64,000 nucleotides of DNA, taken from the NCBI GenBank assembly GCA_035578155.1, contig JAPWDM010000001.1, forward strand, positions 161,111,498 through 161,175,497, written 5' to 3'. The notes beneath the pieces are model-generated. The model was not told where the DNA came from, did no database searches, and worked only from the letters and a program-made list of their open reading frames with translations. The stretch is from Brachynemurus nebulosus. Taxonomy: Eukaryota; Arthropoda; Insecta; Neuroptera; Myrmeleontidae. The translations under genes were made by a program, and so were the position numbers. Of this stretch, positions 50,147-63,379 are shown one piece after another. Positions within the stretch are counted from its first letter, which is position 1. Each line of letters begins with the position of its first letter.

Positions 50147-51259
50147 TTAAACTGAAATTAACACTTTCTTTCCATCAAGAATCATTATGCATGATAATTT
50201 TCGCAATAAAGTTTTAGTGTAGGTAGTTAATATTTATCAATAAATAAAAACATTCAATAATATAATCCATATTATCTATGAAAGAATAATATGGATAAAA
50301 TATTTAGAGTACCTAATATAATATTAAAATAATAATTTCTTGCCAATAGTAAATTTGTTCATAAACTTAGGAAAAATAACTGAAAAATATGAATAAATAT
50401 TACGTTAAGTAGTTACGTTCGTTAGTTTTTGAACGGAAGTTAAAAACTTCCTAAACTAAGTTTTAATACGGATCCATTTATGTGGGTAAGAATTTAAATG
50501 AGAACAGCAGCAGCTACTGTGAATAAGTTTTACCAGGAACATTTCAACATTTGTTATTTTACTTTTCGACAGTTTATCGCAGACAAACAGGTGAGAAACA
50601 TAAGGGTTGTACAATGTAAGTATTGTCCTAAATAAATATCTCATTGAAAGGATTATACAAACATATGTAAAATAATATGAAAATCAATGACCTTAATATT
50701 TAATATAAATAAGGGAGGATATATTTTGTAAGGGGTTCTTTTGTAAGAGGTGCTAAGGTATGTATACATTTTGATTATTGTTTTATCGTTGGTGAAAATT
50801 TTCACAATTCTGTTTATCGAAGTTTTTTTTCTTTCGCTTAATAAAAACTTGTGTGAGATCGCATCAAACTACAATAACTTAGATTCATTTTTTGAATGGA
50901 TGGTAAGGATTTTGAAAGGATTTGTCTTTCGTATCTCATTTATAATTTAAGACGAAATTCGACATTGGTTTGGAAATTATTCAAATTAATATAGGTAGGT
51001 ACATATTCCATCATTCTGAAATTATAAATTATCTAATTCTAATAACACAATATATTATTAGTTATTGGCTTTGTAATATGCTTAATTATTTTTATTACCG
51101 CTAATTAAAATCGGAAAATTGACTAAAAAAGAATTCTATCTAGGGTGTGAATCATATTTTTGAAATTAATTTTTTAAAAAATGAAAATTTTGTCCATTTT
51201 TTTTTTGTTTTTTTGCATTTCCCTTAATGATTTAAACTTGAATTTTTAGGAGACATTTC
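50147..51259. other. Unassigned A+T-rich stretch
   Basis: No supported gene. A 35-codon plus-strand frame at 50498-50596 ends at a GTGAGA donor-like site but has no recognisable homology. Confidence 0.35.
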
Positions 51260-51263
51260 TTAA

Positions 51264-52278
51264 GGGGGGAGTTCACGCCAGAAACGGCTAATAAACTAAT
51301 TTTTTTCGAATCTCGTTTTTTGTTTTTATTTTGTTCTGTGGTTCTGTACAAACACGGTGATATATAAAAGATGGCCAAAAATTTTTTTTTCAAGTAGACA
51401 AATATTTATTTGTGAGCCGCTGCACAGCCAATTTGCTGCTCCTTTGCAGACAACGCTCGCCCCCCCCCCCCTTCGCGATTTGATTAGTAATATTTAGTTT
51501 TGGTGTGTGCATGAGTTATAGTATACACGAAAAAGGAACAAGAGGGGACAATGTATGGGGCTGAAGAGTTTTAATAAACAGTGAGTAAACTGCTTCTTTT
51601 GTTATTATCTTTGTTTTTTACCGTTTCCCGAAAGTTGTGTTCTCCCCGACAAGGAAAATCATATCTCAAGTTCTAGAAAACATAGAGACTTATTTTTTTT
51701 AAATTTTGTTCATAAACATATTGCGCATAAAGTGGAGTATGCTTTTTCCATTTGAACAATTGTAACAACTTTTAAACAATTTTTTTAAAATAAAAAATTG
51801 GGTTTTATAATTTTTAGAAGTTTGGGGTTACAATTTTATAGTTAATTTTTAAAATTACCTGAAACCCATACTCAGCTTTATGGACAGGTCCTTTAGGAAT
51901 AAAATAATGAAAAAATATTTAAAAAATATTCATTACTTTTTGAGATATGGCGTTCCTTGTAAACGCTTAAAAACTTGTGAAAAAGGGCCTCCTCCCCCCA
52001 CAGGGAAGAGTAATGAATGTTTCAAAAACAAAATTTTCTATTTGAAACCCTCCCTAATTTGAAAAAAAAAATCAAAAAGCAAAATAATCATAAATAAAAA
52101 AGCTGATTTTTTATTTAAACCCCTCCCTTAATACTGAAACATTTTGTTGTAAAATTTCATTTACTGAATATGGACCATTTTCTCTGCTTTAAATTACTTT
52201 TTGAATTTTCGAAATTTTGGTTAACCCTATTTCCGAAAACTATTGACGTAACAAGTGTTTTTAGCAAGTACTAGTATC
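51264..52278. other. Possible TTAA-type element, right end uncertain
   Basis: TTAA followed by GGGGGGAGTTCACGCC at 51260-51279 looks like the left end of the G-rich TTAA elements seen elsewhere. A possible partner 'cccctcccttaa' ends at 52131, but the terminal match is weak. A C-run lies at about 51461-51471. No gene. Confidence 0.3.
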
Positions 52279-53049
52279 CAGGCGCGGCAGTCCATCATTA
52301 TTTCAGGTCTGGAATCTGGACCTCCCCCACGCCCCCCTTTTTTTCAACCTGATTATCTACAATAATATTTCAGTACATAATTCTGAAAAAAATCAATTGT
52401 ACGCATAAAAATTAAATTTAAGCGATTAAACTCAAAAAAACAAGAGTGTCACGAATGAAAATCAATGAAATAAGCTATTAGCATACAAATTTGCATAACC
52501 AGAAGTAGACAACTGCATTATTTACAAAAATTAAACACCAAGCAATCAATTTTCAATCCTACGTACTTCGAGCTACCAAGCAATCGCTTGTGTTTTTTGT
52601 TAAATAACAGAAAGTCTGTAATATATTAGCAGATAAATCCACTGACATAAATCATAGGTAATAAGTAAAAAAAAAAGTTACATGTGTGACTGCTTTCTTG
52701 ATGTAACATTTATTTGAATAGTGCGCGAAATCCTACGCCATGGCGCGCCACCTGTATCAAGTGAAGGCAAGTCAAGACTAACACTACCTGTCACAGTTTG
52801 TTTTGTTGTCCCTCGGTCTCCTCCGTGGTTTCTTCAGAGCTGTTTCTGCTTGTCTCAGTTTATTAGTAACATAACGGGTATACCTGAATCGCAATGGATA
52901 AATGGCTCCTGAGAATAAAAAAAGATCAAACAACAGAGAAAGAGCCAAATTCAATTGACCTTCACAATCTTCAGGTCTGGAATTCCATACCTACTCAGAA
53001 GTCAACTCTGGTCGTCTCCAGACCAACCATAGTGGTTCTGCCGCCCCTG
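52279..53049. mobile_element. hAT element (771 bp), exact 8-bp duplication
   Basis: Ends CAGGCGCGGCAG and CTGCCGCCCCTG are flanked by CTAGTATC (52271-52278, 53050-53057). 'caggtctggaa' occurs just inside both ends. The interior has no transposase. Confidence 0.85.
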
Positions 53050-53890
53050 CTAGTATCTATAAGTTTTCCAAATTTTTTGAATCAAAAGTCTAGAAATTAT
53101 GGGTAAGGGGACTAAAAATGGTAAAAGAGACTCCAACTTAATTTTAGAAGTCTGGACTTGATGAAACTATAAGGGTTCCGAGTTAAAAGTTAAAATTTAT
53201 TTTTATTTTTTTATTTTTAGTAAAATTAAAGGTGTGTGGGTGAATGACCCAGATTAAAAATAAGTATTATTTTATGTCTAAATATTAAGTTTATGATAAT
53301 ATTTCAAAATAACTTTTTTTTAATCCTTTTTAACTGCAATACTGTATTTAATAAGTTCCTGCAGACAGTAAGGTAACGTGTACGTATATTGTAATATTGT
53401 TTAAATAGAAATTTATCTTATTTTGAACACAGTAAATTGACTATACAAGTCACCTGTGTAATTAACTTCTAGTTTTAGACAGACAATGAAGTCTAGTCGG
53501 TGTAGGTAGATTATACTTACTTACGTAGAGAAACATTACTAACCTTACCAAGAGTTATCAAGAGTTTAACATGCTTATTTATTCATTCCGCTTAAGAGAC
53601 TTTAGATAAATAGAACACTGGGATTTGATAATAAATTTGTTAGTCAGAAAGGTAAGTAAATAGATAAGATGTATAAGACAACATTGATATAATATAGGTA
53701 TATACATATATCTGGCAAAGGAAAAAATCATTTTAAACAAGAAAAATTAAACAGTTTAAGCTTTGAAGATTTTTTAACTAATGAAACTATATAACAACAT
53801 TTAATTATAAGTAAATTTTTATCAAGCAGTTATCTAGTGGCGTAACTAGATTAATTGCGCCTTGGACCGATTTTAACCCCAAGTAAAATA
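53050..53890. other. Unassigned A+T-rich stretch
   Basis: No supported gene or bounded element. Confidence 0.35.
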
Positions 53891-53892
53891 AT

Positions 53893-54242
53893 AAGTGGTA
53901 TGCATATGGTTGAGCATTGTGAGACTTTACTTAAGTAAATATGAATATGTTGTTATAATTTGTTTATTGTGTTTAGAATATGAACACCATATTTCTCTCT
54001 TTGTTTTGCACATTTTTTCTATTCTGTAAAACAAAGAAAGAAATATAGTGTTCATATTCTAAAAACAATAAATAAGCTGCTTGTATCCGAGATGTGTATA
54101 TGTGTGTGCATATATTGTAACAACATATTCATATTTATGTGCAATATATTTATGTTGTTATATATATAGTATGTGTATATAACAACATATTCATATTTAC
54201 TTGCGAAAAGTCTCACAATGCTCAGCTTTATGCATACCACTG
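53893..54242. mobile_element. Inverted-repeat MITE (~350 bp)
   Basis: 'agtggtatgcat', 'tgagcattgtgagac', 'aatatgaatatgttgtta' and 'gaatatgaacac' at the left recur inverted at the right, ending 'atgcataccact'. Flanking duplication not certain. Confidence 0.65.
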
Positions 54243-55383
54243 AATAATTTTAGTAAATATATTATTGTTATAAACACTAAATAACCATGCCACCAAATAA
54301 CTATATTCTATTGTTAATCTAATCGAAACTAAAATAATCATTAGTGCCAAGCTTGATAGATAACCCTTGGGTTCTAGAATTTTTTTAACGTATACGTATT
54401 TAATTTTTTTACATTTCTTCTAAATATTTACCCACTGTTTACTACGTATTTAAAGTTAAATCAATTACAATTGGAACATCTACGATTCGAATTAGCAATA
54501 TCTATACGTTTTATTAAATATGTACAACTCCTTCATAAAATTTAAGACCACTTCAATTTTTTTTCTTAAAATGGTTTTATCTATGCAATGAAAACTTTAA
54601 TTTAAACAATGTTGTGTATACGATTTGACTACACATTTCGCTTGCAATCTATGCACTTGTTTAAATTATTTAGGTATTTCTTTGGCGATCACCTCACATC
54701 AAAGTGTGAAAGTGCAAATTCTCTATTTTTTAAAAACTTGAAATATAATTTTTTTAATAGATAAAAATTGTTTTCTCTTAATTAACGTTTCTATCATATT
54801 AAATAACACATTTTTAGTTTTCTGACGACTACCGAAAAATTTCCGTACGATGATTAGTTATGAAGTTATGAATAGTTAAAGTTTAGTGTGTGCTCTACTC
54901 TTTGAATTACTTATAACTCGGTTAAAAATTGTCGCACAGCGATGAAAAAAAAACGAAACTAAGGGAAAAAAAGTGGTCTTTTTGAATATAATATTAAAAT
55001 TAATTGAAAAAGAATTCTTTGAACTAATAGTGAACTTTGAACGTAAAAGTTGCATTTTAAATTCTTACAGCAAGTTTTTTTTTTTTAACCATAAATCAAA
55101 AACAGTAAAACATAAAAAAAGTTTTAAGGAAAGATTCTGAAAGTAGAAATTCTAAGCTTTCATTCTGTATTAAAATCAACGCTCTCTCATTTGTTTTGCC
55201 GAAAATTCAGGGACTTAAACATAAAACACTATTTTTATAGACATGTAAAATCGCCAAAAAGTTTAGGGCCAAAAAACATATGTAGTACTATTAGATATGG
55301 TCCTTTTTGAGTCATAGCAATCAGAAGAAACAATGGCTGATCTTTGGGATGTTTCCCAAATGCAAATTTTATTTGATAGCTCA
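54243..55383. other. Unassigned A+T-rich stretch
   Basis: No supported gene or bounded element. Sequence just left of the MADF fragment does not continue that domain in any frame I could follow. Confidence 0.35.
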
Positions 55384-55524
55384 TCAGAATTCTGATGCCG
55401 AATTTGACAATACAGTAGCAGTACTTCTCCAAGCACTGTCTTTAATTTCGTTATTTTTATAATCTTCTAAATCAGCTTTCCATAAACATGGAAATTTTTG
55501 CACGCATTCTATAAAATTCTCCAT
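55384..55524 (-). pseudogene. MADF-domain fragment
   Basis: The minus strand reads MENFIECVQKFPCLWKADLE, then DYKNNEIKDSAWRSTATVL and SASEF before TGA. The pattern 'FI..V...P.LW......YKN...K..AW' is the first half of the MADF DNA-binding domain. The second half (a K.KW..LR block) is missing and there is no GT donor at the break. It may be a broken host gene, an isolated first exon, or the MADF protein of a PIF/Harbinger element; I cannot decide among these. Confidence 0.6.
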
Positions 55525-55762
55525 TCTTTTTATATTTTATATTTTATTAAATTTTGAATTATAGTGCAGATATACATACATAATATGTACTCTAACAAAG
55601 TATTTAAATCAAATTTTAACAAATACAATAACGAATTATGAAAACAGCCTTTTTGTAAACAAACGTTTGAATAGAAGTGAATATTGATGAGCGTTGCGGA
55701 GAGCAGTAACGTAAGACGAGTTAAGCTATATTTAAAAAAATCGCTCAAGAAGCGAAGTTGTA

Positions 55763-55774
55763 ATATATACATAT

Positions 55775-55855
<81 letters not shown>

Positions 55856-55860
55856 TATCG
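55763..55860. repeat. (TA)n microsatellite
   Basis: Long TA run, preceded by 'atacatatatacatat' variants. Confidence 0.95.
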
Positions 55861-57058
55861 CTCATATATAAATATATATTATAGCTCCAGTCCGCAACAG
55901 TATACTCTTTATTATGTTCAGCGATATTTCAGAAATATATGTAATATAATATATATTATATTATATCTCGCAGTCCCTAGCGAGCTTAATTAAGCCATAA
56001 GCATTTACTAAGAGAAAAAAATTGCCAAAAGTTGGAATAAATTAGGTTTTTTTGCTAAAAAAAAGCCATGCATCCCCTTACCATTGATATTTCTGCTCCC
56101 TACTGTACGTAATATTTTAACAATAACAATTCTCAAGCGGTCAGAGTCATGTTAGCACGTAAGTATCGAATACGCGTCTGATCAACAGTTTCCTCGCAAG
56201 TGTCGTATGGATCTGTCGTTCGCCAAGAATATGAGTTTTTCAGTAAAAAAATAATTTATAAATTGTTTATAAATTTTTTCAAGAGGAGGGCGGAAAGGGT
56301 AAGATTTTTCATAAGGGGGGCGGGCGTTAGTGCACAAAGTTTGGAAACCGCTGCCTTAAACATAATATCTAGAACCAGCAGAATCAAGTCCAAAACAACA
56401 ATTTTACAACAGAGTAAAAACAAAAATTGTTTACATTTAATTTCTGTATGTCTTTGCCTGAAATGGAACTCTTAGGAATGTAATTGACCCATGAGTCAAA
56501 TTTCAAATTTTGGACTTAATCTGTCTATTCCGCCAGTTCTAAATAATTAAGTATGCAGACTACAATATTAAAATCAAAACTGTATCTATTAATTTTTCAA
56601 ATAAATTCTTTTAGACGTGTTACAAAAATCCAACAATGTTTGAAATTTTGTATCTTTCCACACCAATCAATGTCTTATTCTTTTCTTGATGATAATATGA
56701 TTGGAAAGAGACAACATCGGATTACGAATATACATGCGGCATATTACATTGTATACATAAGTTATAAGTGAGTTTCCCTGGTGCAATGTTATGAAATTCG
56801 ATCAAAGAAAATGGTGTGAGAAAGTAAACAGAACTGAAAAAGGATAATGCAATCAATAAAATGAATAATAAATAAAATAAAAATAACGTGGCCAGTGAAA
56901 TTTTCTTTACCAATACCTATATAAGTATCTACATAATAGGATTAGTGGAAATTTTTCTATAGTTTCATTAAACCGTAAATTTTAGTTGATTATAATTATG
57001 TATCTCTTCGGTATTGTGTCTCTTATTTTTGCCGTTTTCTAATCTAGTCACCCATATG
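55861..57058. other. Unassigned stretch
   Basis: Contains 'ataatatatattatattatat' palindromic sequence near 55945 and 'aaagtttggaaaccgctg' near 56336, which resembles a single hAT end. No gene supported. Confidence 0.35.
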
Positions 57059-57509
57059 TAGTGATGAGCAAATGCAAGACCAAGGCCAAGACTTGGCAGT
57101 CTTGGTCTTGGTCTTGTTCTTGCATTAAGAATCTTGGTCTTGGTCTTGCTAGAGCAGTTTGAGTCTTGGTCTTGGTCTTGCAAAATGCAGTCTTGGTATT
57201 GGTCTTGGTCTTGGTATTGCTAAAGAATCTTGCACTTTCTTGCATTTTTTTTTAGCGAATTTTTTCCTTCTAAAATCAGAATTTTCTCTCTTTACGGTAT
57301 TAATTATACTTTTAAACTATTTAAATAATTTAGCAAGAGTCTTGCTTTTTTCTTGCTATAGTCTTGGCCTTGCTCACTTGAGTCTTGGTATTGGTCTTGC
57401 AGCCATACTTATAGTCTTGGTCTTGGTCTTGCAAAATGCAGTCTTGGTCTTGCAAAAAATGCAAGACCAAGACAAGACTGCAAGACCAAGACTAATTTTG
57501 CTATCACTA
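57059..57509. mobile_element. hAT MITE made largely of CTTGGT/CAAGAC repeats
   Basis: Ends TAGTGATGAGCAAATGCAAG and CTATCACTA are flanked by CCCATATG (57051-57058, 57510-57517). The body is dominated by 'cttggtcttg' and, at the edges, 'caagaccaag', so it can fold on itself. Apparent peptides over it are repeat artefacts. A lone end of this family is at about 33790. Confidence 0.8.
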
Positions 57510-57694
57510 CCCATATGGATAGTAATTTTAGGAATGTGTAACTTTATGTACCTAAAACCATTTTTAAGCGAATTTCCATTTTGGAAATTTACTTATTACA
57601 GTGGGTGCCATAAAAATACCTGAACCCGGGATTATGGCAGAAATTGGTTTTGAGGCCTTGAGAAATTGAAAATAATGACCTTTACTAATGACCT

Positions 57695-57832
<138 letters not shown>

Positions 57833-58018
57833 TAAGCTTGGATGAGTTCGTCAGCCAGATACGTCCGATTTTTGGAAGCCCAAATTTTGGCCCATTTTCG
57901 CCATTTTTAGTGGTTTTTTGCAAAAATTGGCCAGATTTCAAAAAATTTTTTAATTTCTTTTTTGTTACACCATCAGAAAGAACGTAAAAAATTACATATA
58001 TAAGATAAGCTTCTAAAA

Positions 58019-58396
58019 CAGGGGTCCTCACCAAGATTTCTTAGAGAGCCAAATAATTCGTGTCAAATTTTCCTCAGAGCCGCAAGTACAAACTGTGTGA
58101 TTTAGGACTTAGGTTAATTACAAAATATATTTTCTTATTGCAATACTACAGTAAAAAGTGGTGTTAAATAACTTACAAAAATAAGTTTATTACCTCAATA
58201 AAATAAACTGTTTTGCATATATAAAAGCAGGGAAACGTCTTTTACTTGACTCCAGGAATACTTATATAACGATAAAAATATAATGAAATTCGCCGGATCA
58301 ATAAACTTTATTCTACAACCTTATCGCGTTAGAGAGCGGCAAGAAACCGACCCACGGGCCGGAAGCGGCTCGCGGGCCGTGTCGTGAGTATAGCTG
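58019..58396. mobile_element. Non-autonomous hAT element (378 bp) inside repeat copy B
   Basis: Starts CAGGGGTCCTCAC and ends with eroded inverse GTGAGTATAGCTG. Flanks are TTCTAAAA (58011-58018) and TTTTAAAA (58397-58404), an 8-bp duplication with one change. Copy A has a single 'cttttaaaacatt' at about 205-217, the empty site. Subterminal 'ggaagcggctcgcgggccg' resembles the subterminal sequence of the 58752 element. Confidence 0.75.
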
Positions 58397-58751
58397 TTTT
58401 AAAACATTGTTCTAAGTGAACTAGCTTTTGAGAAAAATTAAGAAAATTGCTGAATTTCTTTACAATAAATGCTTAATTGTTTTTGTCATTACAATAACAA
58501 TATTTATATCTGTTTCATTTTTCAAAATAAAAATTAAATAACTTTTCAAGAACGCGTCATCACCGATTTTGAAAATTTGTTCATTGTAAAGAGCTAAACT
58601 ATTTTAGATGGATATAAGTTATGTTATATGTGGTCCGCCAGGGTACGGGGGTCCCAAAAGTGTAAAAAATAAACTATCCAAGCGATTCTGAAAATCTTTT
58701 CACCTTTAAAAAGTTAAACTTGTTTAAATGCATATGTGCTATACTATATGA

Positions 58752-61207
58752 CAGGGGTGGCCACTACCTTTGCCTTTGGGAGCCGCAATCCCATGAAGCT
58801 GATTCGGAGAGAGCCACCCCATTCTGAGATTGGTGGTTCACACAATGAATACACGTTTTACATTTTTATGAAACTACGTATATTTATGACATAAGAATGA
58901 AAAATGTAATTGTAATATGTAAACATACTTTTTTTTAGTTAGTACACGCATCATACCTAGGTACCTAAAACTTAATTTTGAGATGTACTTTTTCTTGTGT
59001 TCATTTTGGCCGTGAGCTGTTTGAAATCTGGCTCATAACTGGTGAGCGCAGTTTGCACGAGTTCAGTTAAGTGTTTATCAGCTATTTCAGATCGATACTT
59101 GGATTTAATAAACTTCATTGTTGAATACAAAGACTCACAGGCGTAAGTAGTTCCAAAAATTAAAATCAGTCTCTTAGAACATTCTTTTGCTAGTGGATAT
59201 TTCTCTGCTGGAACGTTTTTCCAAAATTCAACAGTGGAACCGCTAATTTTTTTCAGTCCTTTCAACGCTTCGTCTTCTTGCAGTTCAAGTATTTCTAACT
59301 CTACTGCTGCTACATCCTTTGTTATTGGAGATGAAAGAGGACATCACCTACAACATCAATAGCAAAAGGGTTGTCTAGGAAGGAAAAAGACGGTTTCAGT
59401 TTTCTCAAATCAGTGAATCTGTCATTGAATTCTTCAGCAAGACCGATCAATTTACATAAATAATCTTTTATTTCAATCTGGACGTCATCGTCAATAAGGC
59501 TTTCAGAAGTTTTCTTTAAACATTTAAAATGAGCGAACGTTTTGGTCTCAAGATCTCTCTGAAAAAGTCTCAGTTTGCTATGAAAGCTAAATACACTCTG
59601 TGCTAAATCAGAAATAAGCTTCTCTCTACCTTGTAGTGACATGTTCAGTTGCTGCAAATGCTCAACAACATCTGTAAAAAAGCTTAAATCTAACAACCAC
59701 TGTGGATCACTAAGTTCAGGGAAAGATTTTCCTTTTTCTTGCATAAATTGTTTAATGGGTTCAAGCAACTGAAAAAATCTGCCAAGAACATTGCTGACTG
59801 ATAGCCATCTTACCAAGCAATACCAAGATACATCATCAGGAAGGTCGTCATTATCCAGCTCTTCTACGAAGGATTTAAATTGTCTGTGTGTTTTAGCACT
59901 TGAACGAATGTAGTTTACAACTTTAAGAACTACTTGCATAACTTGTGGGTACTGGAAATATTTTGCTGCTAGATGTTCGCTGTGAATGATACAATGTACA
60001 AAAGGCGGATATGATTTGTCAGCATTTAAAAGCCCAATAAGTCTTTGTTTCTTTCCTGTCATTGACGATGCACCGTCGGTAGAAATGCTAACAATATTCT
60101 CGATAGGCACTGAGTTTTTTTTTCAAAACATCATCCAGGGCTTCTTTAATGTTACAACCACGAACAGTACCCTTCAATGCAACTAGGTCTAAGAGCTCTT
60201 CCACGATTTCAAAGTCTTTTGATACATATCTCACAAATATTGCTAACTGTGGTTTATCTTTAATATCGGTAGACTCGTCCAAGGCTAGACTTATTGCAGA
60301 ACATTTCTTTATATTTTTTTTTGTAAATTATTCAATATGTCGCCACTAAGCGCAGAAACTCGATTTTCCATTGTGTGCCTACTAGCGGGCATTTGATCTA
60401 CCAATTTTTGCAGTTTCTTATTTTCGGGATCGAAAATAGAAATAACTTGTGCCATATTTTTCTTGATAAACTCCCCGTCAGTGTAAGGTTTCTTTGCTTT
60501 TGCGATGTTAAAAGCCAAGACAAAGCCAGCTTCGGTTGTCAAATCTGATTCTTTGGTAAAAACTGACATAACCATACTCTGACCATCTAATTTTCCCTTT
60601 AGTGATTTCACTTTGGTTTTTCTTAACTCAGAACCGATAGGAAATTTTGTTTTGAATTCACTGTGGTTAGTGTCATGGTGGCGTTTTAGGTTACTGCCCT
60701 TGAACTGAATAACGTCATCTGACGTAAAAGACACTTTGGCTTTCCGTTTCTCTCTACAAACATGAATTCTTCCTCCCATTCCGTGTTAAAAGCTCCATGC
60801 TCCTCTCCATATTTACGCTTCCTGGACACCATCGTACTGCCCACCTACTAGTTCTGTTACTGGCTTAATAATGACACAGGCAAGACAACAGCTCGGGGTG
60901 AGAGAGAGAGACACCCCCTCTCCTCTCCATTGTTGGCGCTGCAGACGCTGTTTCAACTTTGAGATACGAGTTAAAATGACAATCTTTTTATGTAGGTATG
61001 TATCTACATACTTTACTCAAAAGTTATCGGAAATATTGTTTTTCTTGTTGAAAAAGATCGTTATTTGATTTTTTTGTGCGAAATTTTAGATTTTTTTCTT
61101 ATTTCAAATAAACCTATCAAAACAAATTTTCGAGATGCATTAAAGAGCCGCACAAGATCAACTCGCGAGCCGCAAGCGGCTCGCGAGCCACGTTATGGCC
61201 ACCCCTG
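58752..61207 (-). mobile_element. Near-complete hAT transposon (2,456 bp)
   Basis: Terminal repeats CAGGGGTGGCCA and TGGCCACCCCTG are perfect over 12 bp and flanked by CTATATGA on both sides (58744-58751, 61208-61215). 'agccgcaagcggctcgcgag' lies just inside the right end and 'gagccgc'-like motifs inside the left. It carries one transposase gene on the minus strand, broken by frameshifts. It is inserted in dispersed repeat copy B. Confidence 0.93.
58972..60833 (-). pseudogene. hAT transposase with BED finger (ZBED/GTF2IRD2-like), frameshifted
   Basis: From ATG at 60833-60831 the frame gives KRKYGEEHGAF, EEEFMFVE and the BED-finger region GKPKCLL, then continues in another frame with DVIQFKGSNLKRHHDTNHSE. 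Downstream come the RNase H-like segments LALDESTDIKDKPQLAIFVR, ISTDGASSMTGKKQRLIGLL, VHCIIHSEHLAAK, and the C-terminal dimerisation region TTYACESLYSTMKFIKSKYR. The frame changes near 60735, 60318, 60118 and 59335; two of these fall in A-runs (T-runs on the plus strand). The second Cys expected in the BED finger appears as Arg. Otherwise the protein is nearly full length for this clade. The breaks make it probably inactive, unless some are sequencing errors. Confidence 0.9.
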
Positions 61208-61400
61208 CTATATGACATTCGCCAGGGCTCTGGAGACCCAAAAGCACCCAAAATTAACTATTCAATCATAATTTTGAGAATTTTTTCACAGTTAGAGATC
61301 TAAACTATTTTAGATGGATACAAGTTGTTATAATTATGAAATCCGCCAGTGTCAAAATTTTGGAAATTCGTTATGTTATGCAGGTGCTACGACAGGGGTA

Positions 61401-63377
61401 TTTTTTTCTTTTTATATCGATACATCAGCGAGTACTGAATGCAAAAATGCCAAATTTATGATATTTAGAGTGGTTGCCGAACGTTATAGCCGCTGCTGTA
61501 ATATAACACGATTTAACTAAAAAATTGTTGACATTTCTTGACCTCGGAGAGTGATCCAACCCGACTGACATCTCTATTCTTAGATTACTTTTTCTTTTTG
61601 GGGCTTAAATATTGTCACAGTTTCAAAATAAAAGTGGTATTTTTGCGAAGTAAAATATTTGTTTATTATTTACAAATATGGAATACCATAAAGTAACGCT
61701 CAAATCTATTAATATTATAAAAATTTTTGTTTATTGAATTTTGTTTAAATTGTGTTTACTCTGATCCAAGAATCTGATCGGATTGTACAAATAAAAATAT
61801 AAATTTACATACACACATTGTGCAAACGTTCAAATAAATTCTATTTTAAAATATGTCAGTGAAATTTACAATAATTTAAATTGCGCAAGACAATATACGA
61901 ATGAAAATGAAAAATATGGACGGCTGGAAGTTTGTGAATTTCATTCAATGCCATCCGTATACGACCCGTAATGTAATGTAGCATCAAGTTTTATTACCGA
62001 TTCTTACAAACAGGATATAGCCGGGCAAAACGTAGAGACGTATTACAGCTTTTACAGTCAGCTGTAAAATATGTGAAGAATGGGATATATGTATGTATGG
62101 TATACGACGGAAACTACCAATGAGTGAAACTGGATCGTTTTTAAGATAACTGAAATAATTTTAAGTACATACGATTACAACAAATCTTGTGTCTCTAACG
62201 ACGATCTCTAATAACGATTGTATATAGATGTAGTTTTCCAGTGTGATTTAAAAATTACTTTAAAGCCATGTTGGAAATTTCTGCAAAGAAAAACAAAGAT
62301 AAATTAAGGTGATATTTAATTTTGTATGTTTGGAAGTGTAATGCGTATCTATCATTCAGTCTTCATCAAAACGTCGGATGCTTGATTAAATAAAAGTAAT
62401 TTTAAGACGTCTATTTGTTTTGAAGCTTTTACTATTTTATTATTTACTTAACTAAATGAAATTACGGACACTTTTCGTTTTAGTTTTCTGGGTGAATTAA
62501 TTTTCATTTAGTAAAAAACTTCGATAAAGTTTTATGATGAGAATAAGAATTAAAAGAGGAGCCTAGTTTAAACAGCCACAAAATAGATGATTTTTAGGAA
62601 GTTGTTTTGATCTTTCGGTTCAATTCTCTTTGAAATTTTCATATTTTAAGAGTTCTTCCATTTTCTCATTAATTTGGAAAATATAATTTTGAGAAAAATG
62701 CATCTGAATTTTTAAAAATCGTATACTGCACTGTCTGTTCAACAAGTACTTCCTTTTAAAGTGACGTGTTTGAAAATAGTTGGGATTGGGTATTGGGTTT
62801 CCAAATTTTATTGAGATATTTCCATTTTATTATGCTTTAAGTTTCAGTTCGACAAATACGATTAATCTGACCAAACATAAATCAACAAAAATTTCATATT
62901 TAATATGAAAGGGAAACGTGATAAACTGACAAAAACGTGTATCAATTTTTCAATATTTTTTTCTAAAACTCGATCCACTAGATTTGGAATGTTCAAAAAT
63001 TATGACTTACTTGAACTCTTAACAGAATCATATGTTTTACTGTCATTAGTTTATGATTGGTCTGGTCAGTAGTGATGGTGGGAGTGGGACTTAAATATTG
63101 TATTTTCAAATGGAAATTTTGTAAAAAGTAATATTTCCTAACAATTTTTCTTCACTAGTATATCAGGAAGATAAATGGAAATAAGCTAACAGCCACTAAT
63201 CTTTTACAGCCATAATACACAGTCACTAACAGCCCCTTTTTTAATTCAAAAGTCATATTTTATTTTAGAAGGCTTTTCGAAAAGTAACAATAATTAGGAC
63301 CATATTTGAGTTATTTCGCTATTTTTAAATTATAAAGTGATTTAAAAAGAGATTCCACTCATTAACACTGCAAACAT
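61401..63377. other. Unassigned A+T-rich stretch
   Basis: No supported gene or bounded element. A possible upstream ASPP exon was sought on the minus strand and not found. Confidence 0.35.
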
Positions 63378-63379
63378 CA

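Noticed and set aside
50498..50596. Plus-strand ATG frame of about 33 codons ending at GTGAGA
   Set aside because: No recognisable homology, no acceptor-bounded partner exon, and easily explained by chance.
57048..57623. Open frames with Gly-Leu and Thr-Lys repeats
   Set aside because: Translations of the CTTGGT/CAAGAC hexamer repeats inside a hAT MITE.
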